Shown here one piece after another: positions 26,784-35,232 of a stretch of DNA of 64,000 bases; within the stretch, counting starts at the first letter, position 1, and every line of letters starts with the position of its first letter. Location of the stretch: NCBI RefSeq assembly GCF_008386505.1, contig NZ_VUNZ01000001.1:1054001-1118000 (forward strand), in the 5' to 3' direction. The position numbers and the translations under genes were made by a program. The notes under the pieces were generated by a model that was given only the letters and a program-made list of their open reading frames with translations, was not told where the DNA came from and did not search any database. This DNA comes from Chryseobacterium sediminis. Lineage in GTDB: Bacteria > Bacteroidota > Bacteroidia > Flavobacteriales > Weeksellaceae.

Positions 26784-27548
26784 TTATAAAAACATCCCAC
26801 CTGAAACTTCAATTCTTTGTCCATTGATCCATCTTGCATCTTCAGTACATAGGAATGCTACCACACCACCGATATCATCAGGAAGTCCTACTCTTCCCAA
26901 AGCTGTGGCACCCGCTACTACAGCGTTGATCTCTTCATTATCTCTCACTCTCCCTCCACCAAAGTCTGTCTCAATAGCTCCCGGAGCCACCACATTGGCT
27001 TTGATTTTTCTTGAGCCCAATTCTTTAGCCATATATTTTGTCAGCATTTCTACCCCAGCTTTGATTGACCCGTAAATAGAAGATCCCGGTGTTGCAAATC
27101 TTGCCAGTCCTGAAGATACATTGATAATTCCTCCTCCATCATTAATGAATGGCAAAAATTTTTGAGTCAGGAAAAAAACTCCTTTGAAATGGATATCTAC
27201 CACATCGTCCAGCTGTTCTTCCGTAACTTCCGTAATGGGTGAATACAAAGCTGTTCCTGCATTATTGATCAGATAATCAATATGAGTACTTCCTGTATTT
27301 TCCTGCAAGTGATCCGTAACGTCTTTTACAAAGGCATCAAAACTTTTGAGGTCTTTTGTATCCAATTGGAAAGCTACAGCATTACGTCCCATTGCTTTTA
27401 TTTCGTTTACAACAGCTTCAGCTTCTTCCTTATTGCTTCTGTAAGTAATAATAACGTCTAATCCTTTTTGAGCAATCTTTAGTGCTGAGTTCTTTCCCAA
27501 TCCACGGCTTCCTCCGGTTACCAGTGCGATATTTGTTTTTGTGTTCAT
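26784..27548 (-). CDS. SDR family NAD(P)-dependent oxidoreductase
   Basis: The roughly 254-residue protein is a classical SDR. It starts MNTKTNIALVTGGSRGLGKN and contains YLINNAGTALYSPI, IINVSSGLARFATPG, the catalytic YGSIKAGVEML (YxxxK) and KANVVAPGAIETDF. The C-terminal ARWINGQRIEVSGGMFL is typical of FabG-like and glucose-dehydrogenase-like enzymes. The start at 27548 is chosen over an upstream frame extension at 27575. The AraC regulator gene lies 89 bases upstream on the same strand and may control it. The substrate is unknown. Confidence 0.9.
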   Translation of the reverse strand: MNTKTNIALVTGGSRGLGKNSALKIAQKGLDVIITYRSNKEEAEAVVNEIKAMGRNAVAFQLDTKDLKSFDAFVKDVTDHLQENTGSTHIDYLINNAGTALYSPITEVTEEQLDDVVDIHFKGVFFLTQKFLPFINDGGGIINVSSGLARFATPGSSIYGSIKAGVEMLTKYMAKELGSRKIKANVVAPGAIETDFGGGRVRDNEEINAVVAGATALGRVGLPDDIGGVVAFLCTEDARWINGQRIEVSGGMFL

Positions 27549-27637
27549 TGTATTTTGATTATTTTGATGGTACAAAGTTGGGACATTTTCAGACCGAAGT
27601 GTTTGCTTGAATCAATCTGAAATTTGCAAAATTCAAA

Positions 27638-28576
27638 TCAGGAACGAAATTCCAGCGGAGTAAAGGAAGTTTTCCTTTTAAAGAAATTAGAAAAATGGGC
27701 AATTTCCTCGAAACCCAGTGCATATGATATTTCTGAAACGTTCCATCTGGTCTGCTTTAAAAGTATTTTTGCTTCCTGAGTAATTCGGTCTGAAATAAAT
27801 TCCGTAGTCGTTTTTCCGGTACTCTCTTTTAATCTTTTATTTAAATAATTGACATGAACTGCCAATCTGTCTGCATAATCTTTCGCAGTCTTCAGCTGCA
27901 GTCTCTGATCCCAGGATTCAATAGGAAATTGTCTTTCCAGCAGCTCTATAAATAGAGAAACCACTCTCATAGAAGCATCATTTGATTCAGATATTTTGCT
28001 AGCCGGCTGCAGTTTCTGCCCATAATGGATGAGTTCAAGAACATAGTTTCTGATCAGATCATACTTAAAAACATAATCAGAATCTATTTCTTTTTTAATT
28101 TTTTTAAAAAGGCTTTCTATTTCTTCTGCAAGTTCACCATCGATTTCAAATATTGGTATGCCTCCAGGTTGAAAAATAGGGAGATCTTCGAGGTTATAAT
28201 AAGATTTATCTTTAATAAAAAAGTCCTCTGTAAATACACAGAAACTCCCCGACTGATCAGGATCTTCAGGAACCCAATGATACGGAACTTTAGGAGTGGC
28301 GAATAATAAGGCGTTTTGTTTTATTGATATTACTTTGTCAGCGTATTCTGCCCTGTTTCGTCCCCTTATAAAGCTTATTTTATAGTATTTTCTTCTGTTA
28401 TAAGGCATTTCGGATGTAGCCTTTGCTCTTTCAAGTGTCTGGGCAATATCGAAAACATTAAAGTGCCCGATATCTTTATGAAGACCCTTGGGAAAAATAC
28501 TTTCAAGATCTTTGCCCAGTTTGGCAGCCATCTCTTTGTAAAAGTCTTCCAGTGAAGTATGCGCTACTTTTTCCAT
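27638..28576 (-). CDS. AraC family transcriptional regulator
   Basis: The 312-residue soluble regulator has an N-terminal cupin-like sensing region containing MPYNRRKYYKISFIRGRNR and FCVFTEDFF. A C-terminal AraC HTH has DYADRLAVHVNYLNKRLKES, WNVSEISYALGFEEIAHFSN and FFKRKTSFTPLEFR. It is clearly a paralogue of the regulator at 47906-48820, which shares the PYNRRxYYKISFI segment. It lies just upstream of an SDR gene, a pairing common in Bacteroidetes, where such regulators often control the adjacent reductase. A TATATTTG element lies 20 bases upstream. Confidence 0.9.
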   Translation of the reverse strand: MEKVAHTSLEDFYKEMAAKLGKDLESIFPKGLHKDIGHFNVFDIAQTLERAKATSEMPYNRRKYYKISFIRGRNRAEYADKVISIKQNALLFATPKVPYHWVPEDPDQSGSFCVFTEDFFIKDKSYYNLEDLPIFQPGGIPIFEIDGELAEEIESLFKKIKKEIDSDYVFKYDLIRNYVLELIHYGQKLQPASKISESNDASMRVVSLFIELLERQFPIESWDQRLQLKTAKDYADRLAVHVNYLNKRLKESTGKTTTEFISDRITQEAKILLKQTRWNVSEISYALGFEEIAHFSNFFKRKTSFTPLEFRS

Positions 28577-28596
28577 TGCAGATGATTTGTAAAATT

Positions 28597-28604
28597 CAAA
28601 TATA
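28597..28604 (-). promoter_or_regulatory. TAnnTTTG promoter element for the AraC gene
   Basis: The minus strand reads TATATTTG, 20 bases upstream of the start at 28576. Confidence 0.55.
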
Positions 28605-28828
28605 CGAACTTATGAGACAGACTGCTTACATTCATTACAAATTATCCGCCACAGTTCCAAATTCCTCTATTAATAAAGCTAATTTTCAACATAAAAAATC
28701 TTATCAACCTGTTAAAAACTCCACATATTTATTGATTTGGATTAAAATTAATGATCATATCAATATATTTCATTTAATAATTTCTTATTTTTTTTCTAAA
28801 CACAGTGATATACTTCATTTATTTTTCT

Positions 28829-28836
28829 TACATTCG
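28829..28836 (+). promoter_or_regulatory. Near-consensus promoter element for the peptide genes
   Basis: TACATTCG differs from TAnnTTTG at one base and lies 29 bases before the first peptide ATG at 28866. Confidence 0.35.
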
Positions 28837-28865
28837 TCAAAACTAACCCATTAAAAATCAAACCA

Positions 28866-29024
28866 ATGGAAAACAAAAATTTAACTAACGGAAAAAAATT
28901 GAACAAAAAGCAATTAAGAGTAATTACCGGAGGAAAAGAAATGTGTCTTCTTCCAGATCTGACTTGTAAGAAATTTTCTTTTGCCTGCGCAGAAATACAA
29001 TGTCAGCCAGGTATTGAACTTTAA
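28866..29024 (+). CDS. Cysteine-rich double-glycine leader peptide 1
   Basis: A 52-residue frame. The first 23 residues form a double-glycine leader: the segment LTNGKKLNKKQLRVITGG is of the type removed by C39-peptidase transporters. The 29-residue core contains four cysteines spaced C-x6-C-x6-C-x4-C. The leader is nearly identical to that of the next gene. Such peptides are annotated in Chryseobacterium as bacteriocin-like proteins; the function of most is unknown. No processing enzyme or transporter is seen in this window. The 40-base gap to the next peptide gene suggests one transcript. Confidence 0.8.
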   Translation: MENKNLTNGKKLNKKQLRVITGGKEMCLLPDLTCKKFSFACAEIQCQPGIEL

Positions 29025-29064
29025 TAAGCACAATAAAAACTAAAACCATAAAAACTTTTAACGA

Positions 29065-29307
29065 ATGAAAAATCAGCATTTAAATAATGGAAAAAAACTC
29101 AATAAAAAAGAGTTGAAAACTATCCAAGGGGGTGTAATGATATGTTCCCATCAGGGTATTTGTACACAAATTCACCCGTCATGTTATGAACCCAAGTGTC
29201 GAACAGGCGAGGCAGAGTTAAGATGTACAGATATAGTTGGTAACTGCGTTATGATCTCCATAAGTTGTATGGAACCAAAATGCCGATTTGAAACTATTCC
29301 ACTTTAA
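29065..29307 (+). CDS. Cysteine-rich double-glycine leader peptide 2 with duplicated core
   Basis: An 80-residue protein with a 23-residue leader (LNNGKKLNKKELKTIQGG) ending in GG, followed by a 57-residue core. The core consists of two similar halves. The first has cysteines spaced C-x5-C-x6-C-x4-C and ends YEPKCR. The second is C-x6-C-x6-C-x4-C and ends MEPKCR. The single core of the preceding peptide has the same scaffold. This looks like an internal duplication of a disulphide or thioether unit. No modifying enzyme is encoded nearby. It ends at a clear hairpin terminator. Confidence 0.85.
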   Translation: MKNQHLNNGKKLNKKELKTIQGGVMICSHQGICTQIHPSCYEPKCRTGEAELRCTDIVGNCVMISISCMEPKCRFETIPL

Positions 29308-29321
29308 GGATAAAATAGCAG

Positions 29322-29354
29322 AACTGCTCTCTGATTTCAGGGAGTAGTTTTTTT
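29322..29354 (+). terminator. Terminator after the peptide pair
   Basis: AACTGCTCTCTGA pairs with TCAGGGAGTAGTT, with two G-U pairs, and is followed by a T-run. Confidence 0.8.
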
Positions 29355-29420
29355 AAGCAGTAGCATTTGTTTTAAATTTCAAATAAGAAATACAAATCCA
29401 ACTTGTTGCAAATAAATGCA

Positions 29421-29453
29421 AAAAACGCTCCCAAATACATGGAAGCGTTTTTT
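29421..29453 (-). terminator. Terminator for ychF
   Basis: The minus strand has AAACGCTTCC facing GGGAGCGTTT, then six T residues, about 30 bases after the stop. Confidence 0.75.
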
Positions 29454-29478
29454 ATTATAAACGAACTTTAATATTTTC

Positions 29479-30570
29479 TTATACATTGAATCTGAAGTGC
29501 ATGATGTCTCCATCCTGTACTACATATTCTTTACCTTCCACGGAAAGTTTTCCGGCTTCTTTGATTTTTACTTCAGAACCGTAATGGATATAATCATTAT
29601 ACTTGATTACTTCTGCACGGATAAATCCTTTCTCGAAGTCTGTGTGGATTACTCCTGCAGCTTGTGGAGCTGTCCAACCCTGTCCGATAGTCCAGGCTCT
29701 TACTTCTTTCACTCCAGCAGTAAAATAGGTCTGAAGTTTCAAAAGATCGTAAGCTTTTCTGATCAAACGGTTAACTCCCGGCTCAGTAAGACCTAGCTCT
29801 TCAAGGAAAATTTCTCTTTCTTCAAAAGTTTCAAGCTCATTGATATCAGCTTCGATTTGTGCTGCTAATACAACTATTTCAGCACCTTCACCTTTAGCCA
29901 TTTCTTCAATCTTACCAATCCAGTCATTTCCGTTTTTGATAGAATTTTCGTCTACATTACAAACGTAAAGTACAGGTTTATTGGTTAGCAACTGAACTTC
30001 TCCTATAATTGATTTTGTAAAATCATCGGTAGCAAATTCTCTTGCATTTTTCCCGTCTTCAAGGAATTTCTGTAAATTTTGTAGTGTTTCGTAAGTAAGA
30101 ATATCTTCTTTCTTTCCTGACTTAATGAATTTCTTAGCTTTTTCAACTGCTTTCCCTACCGTTTCAAGGTCTTTCAACTGCAGTTCGATATCAATAATTT
30201 CTTTATCTCTCAAAGGATCTACAGAGCCTTCAACGTGGATGATATTTCCGTTATCAAAACATCTTAAAACGTGAATAATTGCTTCACATTCACGGATATT
30301 AGCCAAGAACTGGTTACCCAATCCTTCTCCTTTGCTGGCTCCTTTTACAAGACCTGCAATATCAACAATCTCAACTACAGCTGGTAAAACTCTCTCAGGC
30401 TTTACGATTTTCTCCAGTTCAAACAATCTCTGATCCGGTACAGAAACCGTTCCAAGGTTCGGCTCAATAGTACAGAAAGGATAGTTGGCTGACTGAGCTT
30501 TTGCATTACTCAAACAGTTAAAAAGAGTTGATTTACCTACATTCGGCAGGCCTACGATTCCACATTTCAT
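29479..30570 (-). CDS. ychF: Redox-regulated ATPase YchF (OLA1 family)
   Basis: This 363-residue Obg-type P-loop NTPase associates with ribosomes and hydrolyses ATP preferentially. Landmarks are the P-loop GLPNVGKSTLF at 7-17, VEIVDIAGLVKGASKGEGLG (switch II) and VLYVCNVDEN, where NxxE replaces the usual NKxD specificity motif. A C-terminal TGS-like domain contains RAWTIGQGWTAPQAAGVIH and a final GDIMHFRFNV. A promoter element lies 90 bases upstream, and the leader between them carries an inverted repeat. Length and motifs match the family fully. Confidence 0.96.
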   Translation of the reverse strand: MKCGIVGLPNVGKSTLFNCLSNAKAQSANYPFCTIEPNLGTVSVPDQRLFELEKIVKPERVLPAVVEIVDIAGLVKGASKGEGLGNQFLANIRECEAIIHVLRCFDNGNIIHVEGSVDPLRDKEIIDIELQLKDLETVGKAVEKAKKFIKSGKKEDILTYETLQNLQKFLEDGKNAREFATDDFTKSIIGEVQLLTNKPVLYVCNVDENSIKNGNDWIGKIEEMAKGEGAEIVVLAAQIEADINELETFEEREIFLEELGLTEPGVNRLIRKAYDLLKLQTYFTAGVKEVRAWTIGQGWTAPQAAGVIHTDFEKGFIRAEVIKYNDYIHYGSEVKIKEAGKLSVEGKEYVVQDGDIMHFRFNV

Positions 30571-30582
30571 ATTGTAAAATTC

Positions 30583-30652
30583 AAAGTTTAAGGTTTAGGG
30601 GTAACTCAAGGTTTCTCCAACTTTAAACATTGAACTCTGAACCTTGAATTAC
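30583..30652 (-). repeat. Hairpin and dispersed repeat in the ychF leader
   Basis: GTAACTCAAGGTTT (30601-30614) faces GAACCTTGAATTAC (30639-30652), a 14-base imperfect inverted repeat at the presumed 5' end of the ychF mRNA. At 30583-30600, AAAGTTTAAGGTTTAGGG matches 17 of 18 bases of 9976-9993. Confidence 0.55.
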
Positions 30653-30659
30653 GAGTGTG

Positions 30660-30667
30660 CAAAGATA
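30660..30667 (-). promoter_or_regulatory. TAnnTTTG promoter element for ychF
   Basis: The minus strand reads TATCTTTG, 89 bases upstream of the ychF ATG. Confidence 0.55.
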
Positions 30668-30695
30668 GTGATTTTTGAGGGAGTTTCATAATAAA

Positions 30696-30724
30696 AAAAT
30701 CTGCCAATATTCTGACAGATTTTC
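30696..30724 (-). terminator. Terminator for ferritin
   Basis: AAAATCTG faces CAGATTTT across an AT-rich loop, followed on the minus strand by T residues. Confidence 0.6.
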
Positions 30725-30749
30725 TAAAGGTTTGGATTCACCGGCTGTT

Positions 30750-31301
30750 TTATGGATTATCTCCCGTAGCATTCTGAGCCAGCGGAACATCATTCGGTGC
30801 TTCCTGTAAAGTTTTATCTAAAGTAAATAAAGATTCATCGGTAGCCCTGTCACCACCAGCGATTTTTAATTTATCAATTAAGTTTTGAGCTAATGTTTCT
30901 TCTTCAATCTGTTCCTGCACAAACCATTGCATGAAATTCCAGGTCGCCCAGTCTTTCTCTTCCATAGAAAGATCTACAATTTTGTAAATCGCGGTTGTAT
31001 TGTCAACTTCATGTTTAAAAACTCCATCAAAACAGGCTGTAAGGTTTTTGGGATCTGCCGGAGGTGCCGGAATAGCATTTACTTTTGGTTTTCCACCCCG
31101 GTTTAAAATGTATTCCATGAATTTGATTGAGTGATTTCTTTCTTCCTGAGCATGACGGTAAAGAAAGTTGGCAATTCCCTGATAGCCTTTATCATCAGCC
31201 CAAATTCCATAAGATAAAAAAACGTGTGATGCATGAATCTCCTTATTCATTTGGTCACTAAGTGCTTTTTCCATGTTCTTGGAAAGTCTGTTAGTATTCA
31301 T
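30750..31301 (-). CDS. ftnA: Non-heme ferritin
   Basis: This 183-residue iron-storage protein forms a hollow 24-subunit shell that oxidises and stores iron. It has MEKALSDQMNKEIHASHVFLS (two pieces: MEKALSDQMNKEIHA, SHVFLSYGIWADDKG) with the first ferroxidase glutamate. YRHAQEERNHSIKFMEYIL contains the EExxH motif. DLSMEEKDWATWNFMQWF and FVQEQIEEETLAQNL follow with the remaining ligands. The 24-residue tail beyond the last helix is proline- and asparagine-rich. It is a single-gene unit. Confidence 0.94.
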   Translation of the reverse strand: MNTNRLSKNMEKALSDQMNKEIHASHVFLSYGIWADDKGYQGIANFLYRHAQEERNHSIKFMEYILNRGGKPKVNAIPAPPADPKNLTACFDGVFKHEVDNTTAIYKIVDLSMEEKDWATWNFMQWFVQEQIEEETLAQNLIDKLKIAGGDRATDESLFTLDKTLQEAPNDVPLAQNATGDNP

Positions 31302-31446
31302 AATGTTATATTTTGGTGATTATGGGATGAATCATGCAAAAATGATTCCGATAAGATTATTATTTTACTTAAAAAATCAAAACCACATTTAAAATACAAT
31401 TGATTTTCAATAATTTAAATTAATAATTTATAGTTATTCTAAAATA

Positions 31447-31474
31447 AAAACCAGCTCTGTTGAGAACTGGTTTT
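31447..31474 (-). terminator. Terminator after the GHL10-like gene
   Basis: AAAACCAGCTCT faces AGAACTGGTTTT about 70 bases after the stop, with a T-rich tract on the minus strand. Confidence 0.6.
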
Positions 31475-31542
31475 AAGCTTATAGTTGAGATTGTTTCACC
31501 TTACGGTTCTCAGTCACTATCTTTTACTTATTTATAAAAATA

Positions 31543-33159
31543 TTATTTAATTTTTCTGGCGGTATAATCACTTTCATTTCCTAATCTGTCGATAGCTTTT
31601 ATAGCAACTGCGCTCAGTTTTTTACCGTCTTTAAATTTAGGAATATCTTTTGAAAGAGTATCCAGCGTTAGGATTTCGGTTTGCCATACTCCATTGTATT
31701 GCGTAAAAAGAACCCACTGGAAAACATCTGCAGCATTTTTTGTACTCCAGCTTGTCTGTACAAAACTTCCGTTGTCTGCAATAAACAATGTAGGAGTCTG
31801 TAATGGAGCAGCCTTTATCCATGGAGATCTCGGCACTAATGCTTTTTCACTGTACGGTCCGTTTTTCAAAGCAGGCAGCATATTGGGATTTTTCGTAAGT
31901 CCGGCAATACTCCAGTGAATTTCTCCGGCATCATTTTTCAGTATATTTCTGGAGATTGCAATCTGATTTTTGATTTCTGTCGGGCGGTCTGATACTTTAA
32001 CCTCAACGGTATTCAAGCCTGGCCACAAGTGACGGTTCATCGTATTTTCGGATTGCCACCAGCTTAACAGGGCTTCAAAGCTTTGTCCTTTGGAATCAAT
32101 TGGCCAGTAAAGCTGTGGTGAAAAGTAGTCTACCCAGCCTTTATTTAACCATAATTTAGCATCTGCATAGAGTTCGTCATATTGTGAAGAGCCTATAACT
32201 CCTGCAGGATATCCGGGTTTCCATATTCCGAACGGACTGATTCCGAATCTTACATTATTTTTTTCTGCATGAATTTCTTTATAGATCCGCTCTACGAATT
32301 TATTAACATTATCTCTTCTCCAATCTGCTCTGGATAAAGTTCCACCACTACTTACGTAAGCATTCCAGGTTGCATTATCTGGAAAATCAGCGCCTTTATT
32401 ATAGGTTGCGTAGGGATAAAAATAATCATCAAAGTGTACGGCATCAATATCATACCTTTTTACAATATCTCTCACCACGTTGGATACATGTCCCTGTGTT
32501 TTTGGATTAGCAGGATCAAACCAGTACATTCCGTTTTTTAATCTTAAAACAATATCGGAAAGTTTATTGGCCATAGACAGATTATTCACGGCTCCACCAT
32601 TCGTATGATGCGCGCGATAAGGATTTAACCAGACATGCAGTTCCAAGCCTCTTTTGTGAGCTTCTTCTATCCAAAACTGAAGTGGGTCATAGTTTGGCGA
32701 AGGAGCCTTTCCTGTTTCACCGGTCAAAAAGTAAGACCAAGGTTCAATATTACTTGTATAGAGAGCATCCGCGGAAGGTCTGATCTGAAAAATAGCAGCG
32801 TTAAAATTGTTGTCTCTCAACATATCAAGCATACTGATTGCTTCTGCTTTCTGTTGTTCCACTGTAAGATCATTTCTTGAAGGCCAGTTGATATTGGCCA
32901 CACTTGCGATCCATGCTCCACGGAATTCTCTTTTGATTTCCGGCAGATTGGTTCTGAAATTATCTTCGGTTGAAGCTGTGGTTCCTGTGGTTGGTTTTGT
33001 TGTTACAACAGGTACTTTTGGTGGAGTCGTATTATTGATAGGTTTTGTCGGATTCTTCGTGGAAGGTGTTTTTACAACATTGTTCTGAACGGAACATGAG
33101 GTAGTGTAAGATGCAAAAACGCCCAATAAAACGATAAGTTTTAATTTATTCATTCTCAT
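31543..33159 (-). CDS. Family 10-like glycosyl hydrolase (DUF187/GHL10) lipoprotein
   Basis: The roughly 538-residue protein has a lipobox (ASYTTSC, Cys at about 22) and a proline/threonine-rich linker. The GHL10 TIM barrel follows: KREFRGAWIASVANINWPS, NNFNAAIFQIRPSADALY, HVWLNPYRAH, YDIDAVHFDDYFYPY, FGISPFGIW and YFSPQLYWPID. A C-terminal fibronectin-like or discoidin-like region is seen. Family members are predicted glycosidases acting at the cell surface, possibly on peptidoglycan or glycans; E. coli YngK is a relative. The ATG at 33159 is chosen over a GTG at 33165 because the promoter element overlaps the latter. Confidence 0.9.
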   Translation of the reverse strand: MRMNKLKLIVLLGVFASYTTSCSVQNNVVKTPSTKNPTKPINNTTPPKVPVVTTKPTTGTTASTEDNFRTNLPEIKREFRGAWIASVANINWPSRNDLTVEQQKAEAISMLDMLRDNNFNAAIFQIRPSADALYTSNIEPWSYFLTGETGKAPSPNYDPLQFWIEEAHKRGLELHVWLNPYRAHHTNGGAVNNLSMANKLSDIVLRLKNGMYWFDPANPKTQGHVSNVVRDIVKRYDIDAVHFDDYFYPYATYNKGADFPDNATWNAYVSSGGTLSRADWRRDNVNKFVERIYKEIHAEKNNVRFGISPFGIWKPGYPAGVIGSSQYDELYADAKLWLNKGWVDYFSPQLYWPIDSKGQSFEALLSWWQSENTMNRHLWPGLNTVEVKVSDRPTEIKNQIAISRNILKNDAGEIHWSIAGLTKNPNMLPALKNGPYSEKALVPRSPWIKAAPLQTPTLFIADNGSFVQTSWSTKNAADVFQWVLFTQYNGVWQTEILTLDTLSKDIPKFKDGKKLSAVAIKAIDRLGNESDYTARKIK

Positions 33160-33164
33160 AGTCA

Positions 33165-33172
33165 CAAAACTA
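33165..33172 (-). promoter_or_regulatory. TAnnTTTG promoter element abutting the GHL10-like gene
   Basis: The minus strand reads TAGTTTTG and ends 5 bases before the ATG at 33159, again implying a leaderless mRNA. Confidence 0.5.
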
Positions 33173-33244
33173 CTTTAAAATTTATTTTTAATTTTCAGAG
33201 ATTATTATGCCAAAATAAGCATTTTAATGGGTTGACATAGAAAA

Positions 33245-33267
33245 AAAGCCTCGAAAATCGAGGCTTT
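33245..33267 (-). terminator. Terminator for typA
   Basis: AAAGCCTCGA faces TCGAGGCTTT around a short loop, followed on the minus strand by a T-run. Confidence 0.85.
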
Positions 33268-33289
33268 GATTTTATATATAAGAGTTTTA

Positions 33290-35095
33290 TTATGCTTTTG
33301 CAGATCTTTCTACTCTTTTTCTTTCTTCTTCTGAAAGAATTTTCTTTCTCATTCTGATGAAGTTTGGAGTTACCTCAATAGCTTCATCACCCTGGATGTA
33401 TTCCATACATTCTTCAAGAGAGAATAAAATTTTCGGAGCAACACCAGTATCTTTATCTTTTCCAGAAGCTCTCATGTTATTCAACTGTTTTGCTTCTACG
33501 ATGTTTACTACCAAATCTCCCGGCTTGTTTTGCTCACCGATGATCATTCCTGTGTAGATTTCCTCACCCGGATCAACGAAGAACTTACCTCTATCCTGTA
33601 GTTTAGCAATAGAATATTCTGTAGCAGGACCTGTAGTTTTGCTGATCAAAACTCCATTGTTTCTTCCAGGAATAGTTCCTTTGAAAGGCTTATATTCTGT
33701 GAAACGGTGTGCCATAATAGCTTCCCCTGCAGTAGCTGTCAACATTTGAGAACGTAGTCCGATCAAACCTCTTGAAGGAATTTCAAACTCCATGTGCTGC
33801 ATTTCACCTTTAGTTTCCATGATGTGAAGGTCACCTTTTCTCTGAGTTGCAAGGTCGATTACTCTTGAAGCAAATTCTTCAGGAACGTCAACAACCAATG
33901 ATTCATAAGGCTCACATTTTTCACCATCAATTTCTTTGAAGATAACCTGTGGCTGACCAATTGTCATTTCGTATCCTTCTCTTCTCATTGTTTCGATCAG
34001 AACTGATAAGTGAAGAATACCTCTACCGAATACTAAGAAAGTGTTTGCATCATCAGTCTGCTGAACTCTTAATGCTAAGTTTTTCTCTAATTCTTTAGTT
34101 AATCTTTCTTTCAGGTGGTTTGAAGTAACATATTTACCATCTTTACCGAAGAAAGGTGAGTTGTTGATAGAGAACGTCATGTTAAGCGTAGGCTCGTCAA
34201 TTGCAGTTCTTTCCAATGGCTCAGGATTTTCAAGATCAACGAAAGAATCACCAATCTGGAAAGCATCAAAACCTACTACAGCACAGATATCTCCTGCTTT
34301 TACTTCAGTTACTTTTTTCTTTCCTAATCCTTCAAAAACGTAAAGTTCTTTTACTTTTCCTTTTACAATTTTACCTTCTGCCTGAGCAAGACCAATCCAT
34401 TGAGATTCTTTGATCTCACCTCTTGTCACTTTCCCGATTGCAATTCTTCCCAAGAAAGAAGAGAAATCAAGAGAAGTAATCTGCATCTGAAGATTTCCTT
34501 CTGTTACTTTCGGTTCAGGAACATATTGTAAAATACCATCTAAAAGTGGCAAAATGTCTTCAGTCTGTTCTAATGAAGTGTTGAACCAACCTTGTTTTGA
34601 AGATCCGTAGAATGTAGGGAAATCCAATTGCTCTTCTGTAGCCTCAAGGTTGAAGAATAAATCAAATACCTTATCGTGAACTTCGTCAGGACGGCAGTTT
34701 GGTTTATCTACTTTATTGATTACCACTAATGGTCTCAATCCTAGTTCCAATGCTTTCTGTAGTACGAATCTTGTTTGTGGCATTGGTCCTTCAAACGCAT
34801 CTACCAACAAAATAACTCCATCAGCCATTTTCAATACTCTTTCTACTTCTCCACCAAAATCGGCGTGACCAGGAGTATCAATTACGTTAATTTTTGTGTC
34901 TTTATAAGTAACAGAAATATTCTTGGATAAGATGGTGATCCCTCTTTCTCTTTCAAGATCGTTGTTATCCATAATTAACTCCCCACTCTCCTGATTTTCT
35001 CTGAAAATGTTGGTAGCGTGAATGATCTTGTCAACCAAAGTCGTCTTTCCGTGGTCAACGTGTGCGATAATCGCAATATTTCTAATGTTTTGCAT
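33290..35095 (-). CDS. typA: Translational GTPase TypA/BipA
   Basis: This 601-residue ribosome-binding GTPase acts in stress and low-temperature growth and 50S assembly. G motifs are IAHVDHGKTTLVDKI (P-loop), RERGITILSKN (switch I), DTPGHADFGGEVER (G3) and VVINKVDKPNC (G4). A domain II beta-barrel follows, then the EF-G-like domain (IPSRGLIGLRSQMLT), the BipA-specific C-terminus (FVDPGEEIYTGMIIGEQNKP) and EAIEVTPNFIRMRKKIL. Everything expected is present. A promoter element lies 18 bases upstream. Confidence 0.97.
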   Translation of the reverse strand: MQNIRNIAIIAHVDHGKTTLVDKIIHATNIFRENQESGELIMDNNDLERERGITILSKNISVTYKDTKINVIDTPGHADFGGEVERVLKMADGVILLVDAFEGPMPQTRFVLQKALELGLRPLVVINKVDKPNCRPDEVHDKVFDLFFNLEATEEQLDFPTFYGSSKQGWFNTSLEQTEDILPLLDGILQYVPEPKVTEGNLQMQITSLDFSSFLGRIAIGKVTRGEIKESQWIGLAQAEGKIVKGKVKELYVFEGLGKKKVTEVKAGDICAVVGFDAFQIGDSFVDLENPEPLERTAIDEPTLNMTFSINNSPFFGKDGKYVTSNHLKERLTKELEKNLALRVQQTDDANTFLVFGRGILHLSVLIETMRREGYEMTIGQPQVIFKEIDGEKCEPYESLVVDVPEEFASRVIDLATQRKGDLHIMETKGEMQHMEFEIPSRGLIGLRSQMLTATAGEAIMAHRFTEYKPFKGTIPGRNNGVLISKTTGPATEYSIAKLQDRGKFFVDPGEEIYTGMIIGEQNKPGDLVVNIVEAKQLNNMRASGKDKDTGVAPKILFSLEECMEYIQGDEAIEVTPNFIRMRKKILSEEERKRVERSAKA

Positions 35096-35113
35096 AAAAG
35101 ATTTTTACGGGTG

Positions 35114-35121
35114 CAAAAGTA
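35114..35121 (-). promoter_or_regulatory. TAnnTTTG promoter element for typA
   Basis: The minus strand reads TACTTTTG, 18 bases before the ATG at 35095. Confidence 0.6.
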
Positions 35122-35200
35122 GTGATTTTTAATGAAAAAATATTTACTTATGAAAATATTTAATATTATGTTTAAAATACTTATTTACAAGACAATAAAA

Positions 35201-35225
35201 AAAGAGTGTTAAAAAAACACTCTTT
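35201..35225 (-). terminator. Terminator for the third double-glycine peptide
   Basis: AAAGAGTGTT faces AACACTCTTT, a perfect 10-bp stem, with a T-run on the minus strand. Confidence 0.8.
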
Positions 35226-35232
35226 AATCTAT

